Shown in pieces: positions 34,972 to 40,669 of a DNA stretch of 40,669 nt (within the stretch, counting starts at the first letter, position 1; every line of letters starts with the position of its first letter). This DNA comes from Actinomycetes bacterium (lineage in GTDB: Bacteria; Actinomycetota; Actinomycetes; Nanopelagicales; Nanopelagicaceae), in contig JANXZW010000013.1 of NCBI GenBank assembly GCA_025355305.1, positions 1-40,669 of the forward strand. Reading direction: 5' to 3'. The notes under the pieces are model-generated. The model made no database searches. It saw only the letters and a list, made by a program, of their open reading frames with translations, and was not told the origin of the DNA. The translations under genes and the position numbers were made by a program.

Positions 34972-36033
34972 TCACAGCTTGCCCCGCGCAATCTGTGCTG
35001 GCCACTCAATATCGACGCCTAACACATGAGCGGCGTGTAACGGCCAACGTGGGTTACGGAGCATTTCGCGAGCTAGCATTACTGCATCGGCTTGCCCTGA
35101 TTCAATGATGGTGTTTGCCTGAACAGGGTCGGTGATCATCCCGACCGCGGAGGTCTTGACCGTTGAACCGTGCTTGATCGCTTCTGCAAAGGCAACCTGG
35201 TAACCAGGACCTACTGCGATCTTTGCGTTATGAACATTGCCACCACTTGAAGCATCTACGAGATCGACCCCAAGCTCTGTGAGCTCGCTAGCGAGTTGGA
35301 CAGACTCTTCAATCGTCCAACCACCTTCGGTCCAATCAGAGGCCGAGATTCGAACGAAGAGCGGGACGTTTTCACCAATCGTTGTGCGGACCTCTTGTAC
35401 CACCTCCTTGAGGAAGCGAGTCCGTCCTGCAAAATCACCTCCATATTCGTCGGTACGCAGGTTGGAAAGTGGCGAATAGAACTCGTGGAGAAGGTAGCCA
35501 TGGGCAGCGTGAATTTCAACGAGGTCGAAGCCGGCCTTTAGGGCGCGAGCAGCGGCCACTCCAAACTCTTTAACAAGCACTTGGATTTCTGGAATTGTCA
35601 GAGCCCTAGGCTCTGGATAACCTTCAAATGCCATCGCGCTCGGTGCTACCGCTTGCCAACCACCCTGCTCGGGAGTTGGGATGAAAGGGGTCACACCTGG
35701 CACGTTAGTGCCACCTTTTCGACCGGCGTGGGCTAGTTGGATTCCCATCTTTGAGCCCATCCGGTGGGCAAAGGCCACGATTGGCGCCCAAGCTGCAACC
35801 TGGGCATCGTTATAAAGCCCGGGACATCCTGTTGAGATGCGACCTTCCGCAACCACACCTGTTGCCTCGGCGATGATCAACCCCGCGCCACCCGTAGCAA
35901 GGCTGCCAAGGTGGATCTGATGCCACTCTCCAACAACTCCATCGACGGCGCAGTACTGACACATTGGGCTAACCCACGCGCGGTTCTTGATTTCAACTCC
36001 ACGGATCGTGATTGGATCAAACAACTTTGGCAC
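34972..36033 (-). CDS. Old-yellow-enzyme family NADH:flavin oxidoreductase (YqjM type)
   Basis: A 353-residue FMN-binding TIM-barrel enzyme. The opening segment has SPMCQYCAVDG, where the Cys and Tyr match the redox-tuning pair of YqjM, and the substrate-binding HAAHGYLLHEFYSP carries the paired histidines. It probably reduces activated alkenes or nitro compounds with NADPH, as in oxidative-stress defence. GTG start with GAGGA 6 bases before it. It lies 95 bases after a pirin gene on the same strand but has its own promoter and a three-copy 15-bp repeat in its leader. Confidence 0.92.
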   Translation of the reverse strand: MPKLFDPITIRGVEIKNRAWVSPMCQYCAVDGVVGEWHQIHLGSLATGGAGLIIAEATGVVAEGRISTGCPGLYNDAQVAAWAPIVAFAHRMGSKMGIQLAHAGRKGGTNVPGVTPFIPTPEQGGWQAVAPSAMAFEGYPEPRALTIPEIQVLVKEFGVAAARALKAGFDLVEIHAAHGYLLHEFYSPLSNLRTDEYGGDFAGRTRFLKEVVQEVRTTIGENVPLFVRISASDWTEGGWTIEESVQLASELTELGVDLVDASSGGNVHNAKIAVGPGYQVAFAEAIKHGSTVKTSAVGMITDPVQANTIIESGQADAVMLAREMLRNPRWPLHAAHVLGVDIEWPAQIARGKL

Positions 36034-36046
36034 GTTAATTCCTCAC

Positions 36047-36091
36047 TATTGCTCGGTCGAATATTGCTCGGTCGAATATTGCTCGGTTAAA
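36047..36091 (-). repeat. Three-copy 15-bp tandem repeat in the OYE promoter
   Basis: TATTGCTCGGTCGAA occurs twice without change and a third time as TATTGCTCGGTTAAA, head to tail on the plus strand, between the OYE start and its -10 box. It covers the likely transcription start, as a repressor site would. Confidence 0.75.
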
Positions 36092-36117
36092 TTATTTCAA
36101 GCGGGCATAGTACCCAA
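36089..36117 (-). promoter_or_regulatory. Promoter of the OYE gene
   Basis: On the minus strand TTGGGT (36112-36117) and TAATTT (36089-36094) are 17 bases apart. The 15-bp repeats start within the -10 box and continue downstream. Confidence 0.5.
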
Positions 36118-36128
36118 GGGGGCGAGGG

Positions 36129-37145
36129 TTAATTTCCTTGCACTTCTTTGGGAGTGTTATGAATTCCGACGAGGTCTTGCGCCTTGGTTGGAGCAATATG
36201 CTCGGCTGGGATCGTTCCAAGGAGCCCCTTCTGGAAATCTTCAAAAGCTTGCATGACCTCTGCCTTGGTGTTCATGACGAAGGGACCCATCCATGCGACT
36301 TGCTCGCGAATTGGTTCCCCGCCGAGAATAAGCAGGTCCATCGTTGGTGAACGCGACTCTTGATTTCGATCGGCTTTAATCACCAGTGCTGCCCCATCGA
36401 TAAGAACTGCTAGTTGCCCCATCTTGACGGGTTGGGCGGCATCGCCGACGGTGCCCTTTCCATTGAGGGTGTAGACAAGCGCGTTGTAATCGGGGCGCCA
36501 TGGAAGGCGGAGTTCGGCTCCTGGTGCCAGGGTTGCATGCACCATTGTGATGGGTGTCTGCGTCGAACCAGGGCCCTTATACCCGCCTAGATCCCCAGCG
36601 ATAACTCGAAGTAGTGCGCCGCCATCTGGAGTCGTCAATAAAGAGACATCCTTCGCGCGAATATCTTGGTAGGCCGGCTTTGACCACTTCTTTGCAGCGG
36701 GAAGATTTACCCAGAGCTGAAAACCGTGGAAGAGTCCACCACTCAGGACAAGATGTTCTGGTGGAGTTTCGATATGTAGAAGTCCAGCGCCAGCCGTCAT
36801 CCACTGGGTATCACCGTTGGTGATCGTGCCGCCTCCACCGTGGTTGTCCTTGTGGTCAAAGATCCCATCAATAATGTATGTGACTGTCTCAAAGCCGCGG
36901 TGTGGGTGCCAAGGAGTTCCCTTTGGCTCACCTGGCGCGTATTCCACTTCGCCCATCTGATCGAGGTGAATGAATGGATCCAGCTCTGCCATGTCGACGC
37001 CGGCAAAGGCGCGGCGGACGGGGAAGCCCTCTCCCTCAAAGCCCTGCGGAGCCGTCGTGACGCTCTTTACACGGCGGACCTTCGCCTGCGGATCTGCCGC
37101 CACGCGTGGCAAGACGGTGAGATCACTAACAGTTACTGCTGGCAT
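36129..37145 (-). CDS. Pirin family protein
   Basis: A 338-residue bicupin. The N-terminal cupin holds the metal ligands in TPWHPHRGFETVTYI (two His) and LLHIETP (His and Glu), as in human pirin and bacterial YhhW, so an iron site is likely complete. The longer C-terminal cupin is also present. Functions in the family range from quercetin dioxygenase activity to transcription co-regulation. The ribosome site is weak. A TATACT box and an inverted repeat lie upstream. Confidence 0.88.
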   Translation of the reverse strand: MPAVTVSDLTVLPRVAADPQAKVRRVKSVTTAPQGFEGEGFPVRRAFAGVDMAELDPFIHLDQMGEVEYAPGEPKGTPWHPHRGFETVTYIIDGIFDHKDNHGGGGTITNGDTQWMTAGAGLLHIETPPEHLVLSGGLFHGFQLWVNLPAAKKWSKPAYQDIRAKDVSLLTTPDGGALLRVIAGDLGGYKGPGSTQTPITMVHATLAPGAELRLPWRPDYNALVYTLNGKGTVGDAAQPVKMGQLAVLIDGAALVIKADRNQESRSPTMDLLILGGEPIREQVAWMGPFVMNTKAEVMQAFEDFQKGLLGTIPAEHIAPTKAQDLVGIHNTPKEVQGN

Positions 37146-37198
37146 CGAAGTTACTCATCTCTCTTGAAACTCTGGTTCTCGTACTTGGTTCTGGTTTG

Positions 37199-37225
37199 GT
37201 TGAATTTTCAACTAACTAAAGTATA
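37199..37225 (-). promoter_or_regulatory. Pirin promoter with inverted repeat
   Basis: On the minus strand the -10 box TATACT (37220-37225) is followed 7 bases later by the inverted repeat GTTGAA-aa-TTCAAC (37199-37212), which would cover the first transcribed bases. A convincing -35 is not seen. Confidence 0.4.
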
Positions 37226-37382
37226 GAACTAACCATGGCGCCGGCGCACTTCCACCGAAAGTCGGCGCACTCCCAGACATTGGTGGGTGGCTCCTCCTAT
37301 CACTTGAAATGTTATCCACAACAATCACCCCTCACGCTCAAAGTTCACTTTCCTTGTCACCCCCACCTTCAAGAATTCACTC

Positions 37383-38756
37383 ATGAGCACGCAGCCAATT
37401 AGAGATTTGCTAGAGCACTCCCCGGGCATCGCCGTTCTCGTTGAACTGGTGGCTATCGACCCAAACACTCTTGACGCCGCAGAACGTGTGGACTACCTGG
37501 CCGCCCTCGAACGACAGAGTGGTTGGTTACAGGCGTTAATGCAGGTCGCGATCGTCGCAGTCGCTGGCAATGAACCTACTCCTGATCGGGGTAAGTATTC
37601 CGATGTTGACGATCCACAACGAGAAGAGATCGCATCCACACTCAATCTCGCGCCGGTTACCGCACAGTCTCGAATCGATGTCGCGCGCGTTCTGACCCAA
37701 CACCTTCCAGCCACCTGCGCCGCGCTGGCCAACGGAGAGATCTCAAGTGCGCAAGCCACCGTTATCGCGAAAGAGAGTACGACGCTACTCCGGCGTGGAA
37801 TCGACCCTGACCAGTTGAAGTACCTAGAGAACACGGCGATCGCCTTTGCTGAATTCCACACTCCGGCGCAGGTCGCCAACAAGGTGCGGAGCATCGTCGC
37901 GAAGATGGAACCTGCCGAGTTCGAGGTAAAGGCTGCTCAGGCAGCTCAAGCGCGTCGCGTGACCCTGACCCCGCAGCCAAATGGCATGGCGCAAATACTC
38001 GCATTACTACCTGCGGCCGAAGCTCAAACAGTGTGGCTCGCTATCGATAAATTGGCGCGAGCAAATCGTGAGAGAGGCGTTGCAAACTTTGGACCTTCAT
38101 CTGCTAACTCCCCTGGTGAGCACTCCAAGGAAATATATTCACCCGCCACGCATCTTCCAGAATTTATCAGTGCCAACATCGAGCCGTTAACTCTCGATCA
38201 ACTTCGAGCAGATGCTCTGGCGGCGATCGCCGAACGCTTTCTTGCACTCAGCTCGGATGAAAATCTCGCGCACGGAAGACCCGTCACCCTCAATCTAACT
38301 CTTGATCTTCCCACGCTCCTTGGCCTCAATGAGAATCCTGGAATTTTGGCTGGTTACGGCGAAATCCCGGCCTCCGCCGCTCGACTCTTAGCCAGCGATG
38401 CGAAGTGGCGGCGCTTCATCACCGATCCTCTTACTGGAAACCTCTTGGATTATGGCCGAACTAGTTACGACCCACCGCAAGCCCTTGTCGACTTTGTCGT
38501 GGCCCGAGACCGACGCTGCAGATTCCCCGGTTGTCGACAGCCGGCTCGTGTCTGCGATATCGACCACGCAATTGCCTGGGAAGAAGGCGGTAAAACTTCA
38601 AAGGAGAATCTTGGGCTTCTTTGTCGTCGCCACCATCGAATGAAGACACACGGGGGATGGAACCTAATCTCTTTCGAGGATGGTTCCTGCGAGTGGACCT
38701 CCCCTGAAGGCAAAGTATTTCGGGTTCAAGCGCGTCGCATCGACGAAGTTGCCTGA
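37383..38756 (+). CDS. DUF222/HNH endonuclease family protein (13E12 type)
   Basis: A 457-residue protein with a long helical DUF222 domain (about 20-330) and a C-terminal HNH nuclease: CRFPGCRQPARVCDIDHAIAWEEGG followed by NLGLLCRRHHRMKTHGGW. The zinc Cys pairs and the catalytic DIDH/HH residues are present. These genes are multi-copy in actinobacteria (REP13E12 in mycobacteria) and are suspected selfish or phage-defence nucleases; no role is proven. Translation start ATG at 37383 has no ribosome site, and an AAGAAT box lies 6 bases before it. Confidence 0.85.
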   Translation: MSTQPIRDLLEHSPGIAVLVELVAIDPNTLDAAERVDYLAALERQSGWLQALMQVAIVAVAGNEPTPDRGKYSDVDDPQREEIASTLNLAPVTAQSRIDVARVLTQHLPATCAALANGEISSAQATVIAKESTTLLRRGIDPDQLKYLENTAIAFAEFHTPAQVANKVRSIVAKMEPAEFEVKAAQAAQARRVTLTPQPNGMAQILALLPAAEAQTVWLAIDKLARANRERGVANFGPSSANSPGEHSKEIYSPATHLPEFISANIEPLTLDQLRADALAAIAERFLALSSDENLAHGRPVTLNLTLDLPTLLGLNENPGILAGYGEIPASAARLLASDAKWRRFITDPLTGNLLDYGRTSYDPPQALVDFVVARDRRCRFPGCRQPARVCDIDHAIAWEEGGKTSKENLGLLCRRHHRMKTHGGWNLISFEDGSCEWTSPEGKVFRVQARRIDEVA

Positions 38757-38872
38757 GGGTACGAGAGGTTCCCGAAATCCCTCGTCCTCCTTCGTCTAAA
38801 CTTGGCCTAGCTATAACAAAAATTAGGTAGGGTGTTTCCAGGGTTACTTAATTCCACTACCGGGGGTTTCAA

Positions 38873-39256
38873 ATGCTAAAAGGGTTTAAAGAATTTATTC
38901 TACGAGGCAATGTCATTGACCTAGCGATCGCGGTCGTAGTCGGTGCATCATTCACAGCCATCGTAAGTCAACTAACAAAGTCATTTATTCAGCCACTGAT
39001 CCAGGTCTTCGGTGGTGGAGGGATTCACGGTGGTGCCTTTTTTATCCGTGGAGTGGCCTTTGACTGGGCAGCGTTTATTAACGCAATTATCAATTTCATC
39101 ATAATTGCCGCAGCCCTGTATTTTTTTATCGTCGTTCCTCTCAATCGCATCAATGCGCGTCGCCGCAAGGTAGAAGAATTAGCCGAACTGGCACCCGAGA
39201 GCGAAGATGTGATACTTCTGCGCGAAATTCGCGATCTTCTCAAGAGAGAAAACTAG
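38873..39256 (+). CDS. mscL: Large-conductance mechanosensitive channel
   Basis: A 127-residue channel that opens under membrane tension and releases solutes during osmotic downshock. The N-terminal amphipathic helix and pore-lining first membrane segment (FKEFILRGNVIDLAIAVVVG, 5-24), the second membrane segment (about 66-90) and the charged C-terminal bundle (VEELAELAPESEDVILLREI) are all present. A GGGGG ribosome site precedes the ATG. Confidence 0.95.
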   Translation: MLKGFKEFILRGNVIDLAIAVVVGASFTAIVSQLTKSFIQPLIQVFGGGGIHGGAFFIRGVAFDWAAFINAIINFIIIAAALYFFIVVPLNRINARRRKVEELAELAPESEDVILLREIRDLLKREN

Positions 39257-39418
39257 GAAAATCCTAAAAGTGTGAACTGGTGACCCTCGTTCGCACGCCT
39301 CACGCTACCCAACGCTCGCTTGCCGATTACGGCAAACCCGAGGCGAAATCTTGCGGCGAGCTCCCCGACCCTTTAATCAAAACCTAAACGCTGGGATTTG
39401 TGTAGAGGCGGCAGCATG

Positions 39419-39462
39419 AAAAAAGGCACTATCCCCCGCACATTTTGTGCGAGAGATAGTGC
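39419..39462 (-). terminator. Strong intrinsic terminator behind an RNA-gene remnant
   Basis: On the minus strand GCACTATC pairs with GATAGTGC, an inner CGCACA/TGTGCG stem extends it, and a run of six T's follows. It directly follows the tRNA/tmRNA-type 3' end at 39467-39483 and is most likely that gene's own terminator. Confidence 0.85.
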
Positions 39463-39466
39463 ACCG

Positions 39467-39483
39467 TGGAGGTGCCGGGAATC
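39467..39483 (-). other. Stranded 3' end of an alanine-type tRNA or tmRNA gene (att-like)
   Basis: On the minus strand the bases GATT-CCCGG-CACCTCC-A read as the end of a T-loop, the T-stem 3' strand, the acceptor 3' strand and the discriminator. The T at acceptor position 70 fits the G3-U70 wobble of alanine tRNAs and of tmRNA. The 5' part of such a gene is not present: the bases further right are the coding frame 39534-40190. So only about 17 bases of the RNA gene remain, as left behind when an element integrates into an RNA gene 3' end. Confidence 0.55.
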
Positions 39484-39533
39484 CAATATCCCTCTTTTTA
39501 TACGCTCAAATGGACTTTTTTTTAACATTACAA

Positions 39534-40190
39534 CTAAGCATTTGCCTCACCTATTTTTTCGAGGGGTGTTTCGAGGCGAAAGGGAACTGCCCAAGGTTTT
39601 AAGTCGACGTTCTGGCACTCAATCAGAATTTTTAAGAGGGGCTTAATTCCTTGACCCTGCCACCATTTATCCCCACCGCCCTTATTCCAATGTGGGCAAG
39701 GAGTTCGCTCCATTTGGAATCGAGCTTCATCTCCAAGTTTGAGCGTGGAATACGGAATGCCCCGCCCATCTTCCGACGACTTTCCCGCAAGTTGCGAACT
39801 GCTCACATTTGGAGAGAAGCGAAAAGGTGCCCAGATTTGGTTCTGGAGTTCCTCATCAGTGGGGTGGCCTTCTGAATCTCTGACTGGAATTACCAGGGGG
39901 TCCGGCTCAATATTTTTGTTGTTTCTAATCGAAACCTTAAAAGAATCTATCTGGTCTAGTCCGTCTGGACCATCCAGAAGCAAATTGAGATAGAAAATTG
40001 TTTCGCTATAAGGCTCACACCACACCTTAAATTGAGGCCTCAGTTCTGCATGCCTGCGCTCTTCCTCAACTACTGCCAACGATTTAGAGGTTGAATTGGC
40101 ATTTACGGCAGCCCTCCATGAAGCTATCGCCGCGACGGCTGCCACGCTCGTAGCTCCGCTAGCAATTACATTCGTCCAATCGACTTCCAT
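39534..40190 (-). CDS. Hypothetical protein with N-terminal membrane segment
   Basis: A 218-residue protein. Residues 1-28 (DWTNVIASGATSVAAVAAIASWR) look like a membrane anchor, followed by a charged segment (EEERRHAELRPQFKVW) and a beta-rich soluble domain. The combination 'short anchor plus AELRPxF' is common in small accessory-region proteins of unknown role. It lies directly beyond the RNA-gene remnant and so probably belongs to the inserted DNA. I recognise no catalytic motif. Confidence 0.65.
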   Translation of the reverse strand: MEVDWTNVIASGATSVAAVAAIASWRAAVNANSTSKSLAVVEEERRHAELRPQFKVWCEPYSETIFYLNLLLDGPDGLDQIDSFKVSIRNNKNIEPDPLVIPVRDSEGHPTDEELQNQIWAPFRFSPNVSSSQLAGKSSEDGRGIPYSTLKLGDEARFQMERTPCPHWNKGGGDKWWQGQGIKPLLKILIECQNVDLKPWAVPFRLETPLEKIGEANA

Positions 40191-40502
40191 AAAGGTATTT
40201 TACCAACGGTAGAACGTAATGGATATTCATATTCGATAAATATTTAACTCCAAAATTGACCCTATGTTCCCAACGTTGTTCATTCGCCTCTTACTTCCTC
40301 CAAGTCCAACTTTCTTCCAAAAGATAGGAAAACACTGAAGAAGAAATGTCCTCCTATGACCCAATTTGATTAGCCCGCCTTCCATTCTGTAGCACCGGGT
40401 GCTAAAGCTGAACCAATGAATTCATCTTGCAAAACCGAATCAACACAGCGCCGATAAGCACTTACAGACAACCATGTCTCAGTTAAGGTGAGGAAAAGTT
40501 AA
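40191..40502. other. AT-rich region without a firm gene
   Basis: No complete gene is supported. It holds a perfect 7-bp palindrome around one base, TAGCACC-G-GGTGCTA (40390-40404), and on the minus strand a 33-codon frame (40370-40471) with plausible composition but only a TTG start. A TTACAG/TAAGGT pair 16 bases apart (about 40463-40490) could serve the small plus-strand ORF. The base composition is more AT-rich than the rest of the window. Confidence 0.35.
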
Positions 40503-40562
40503 ATGGCAAAAATTACTATTAAAAGTTTATTCCCAAAACTAGAATCAAGATGGAGAGTATGA
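40503..40562 (+). CDS. Possible 19-residue leader ORF
   Basis: MAKITIKSLFPKLESRWRV, preceded by GAGG at a workable distance. Its TGA overlaps the next ATG (ATGA), so its translation could set the level of the following frame. Too short for a family call; may be a leader peptide or the remains of a broken gene. Confidence 0.35.
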   Translation: MAKITIKSLFPKLESRWRV

Positions 40563-40669
40563 TGAGTCAACTAATTTTAGAAACAAGCATCGGCCTAGTG
40601 AATGTAAATTATTCAGGAGGCAACTACATTGAAATTGGATATGGCGAGAATGCCCCTTCGGACCTCATA
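40559..40669 (+). CDS. Unknown protein, 3' end cut by window edge
   Basis: 37 residues are visible, beginning MMSQLILETSIGLVNVNYSG, in a frame open to the window edge. GGAG lies just upstream. Two ATGs in a row leave the start uncertain by one codon. No family is recognisable from this length. Confidence 0.45.
   Translation, partial: MMSQLILETSIGLVNVNYSGGNYIEIGYGENAPSDLI

Noticed and set aside
36047-36091. The 15-bp repeats as a CRISPR array
   Set aside because: Units are directly joined with no spacers, too short and only three; they sit on a promoter.
37235-37402. 55-codon His-rich frame before the HNH gene
   Set aside because: No ribosome site, no good -10 at leaderless distance (TATAGA lacks the final T), it overlaps the HNH start, and the composition is unlike its neighbours.
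40370-40471. 33-codon minus-strand frame with plausible protein composition
   Set aside because: Only a TTG start, no ribosome site and no recognisable family; kept only as a remark in the region entry.

Overview
The window looks like the chromosome of a small, moderate-GC actinobacterium. The evidence is the order argS-lysA-hom-thrC-thrB-rho, the run clpS-DUF2017-murI-rph-rdgB, the DUF3039 protein, the DUF222/HNH (13E12-type) protein, a xylose isomerase whose catalytic residue numbers match the Streptomyces enzyme, a Rho with an Arg/Asp-rich insertion, and several start codons sitting exactly one -10 spacing behind a TANNNT box, as in leaderless transcripts. Tight gene packing, many 1- or 4-base start/stop overlaps and a sugar-uptake-heavy gene content would fit a streamlined freshwater lineage such as Nanopelagicales (acI); that placement is inference only.

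Layout. 1-3693 (minus): a four-gene cluster of VWA protein, CX5R phosphatase, histone-deacetylase-fold enzyme and a uracil-DNA-glycosylase-like protein cut by the window edge. 3893-8428 (minus): polyamine-type ABC operon potA-potD-potB-potC ending in a translationally coupled ECF-like sigma factor and perhaps a 33-residue ORF. 8489-16948 (minus): argS-lysA-hom-thrC-thrB-rho. 17179-21620: xylose uptake genes xylF, xylG, xylH (plus) facing xylA (minus) across a two-way terminator. 21774-24758 (plus): tRNA-Leu(UAG), a DivIVA-like coiled-coil protein and an acyltransferase/SGNH membrane protein. 24768-30828 (minus): a lysine-repeat membrane protein, then rdgB, rph, murI, DUF2017 and clpS, then a GH18 enzyme co-transcribed with DUF3039. 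31125-34935 (plus): argF and the split proton-translocating transhydrogenase pntA-pntA2-pntB. 34972-37145 (minus): an OYE-family oxidoreductase and a pirin. 37383-39256 (plus): DUF222/HNH protein and mscL. 39419-40669: a stranded 3' end of an alanine-type tRNA or tmRNA gene with its terminator, then AT-richer accessory DNA with poorly conserved genes, most simply read as one edge of an integrated element.

How the parts fit. The window is mostly housekeeping: aspartate-family amino-acid synthesis, tRNA charging, transcription termination, nucleotide-pool and RNA maintenance, pentose and polyamine uptake, and NADPH supply. The less ordinary signals are: phased operator-like repeats in front of xylA, xylF and the OYE gene; two leaderless promoters with -10 boxes only 5 bp apart between argF and DUF3039; a sigma factor attached to a transport operon; a membrane protein with a histone-H1-like cytoplasmic tail; the VWA/phosphatase/deacetylase/UDG cluster; and the att-like remnant at the right edge.
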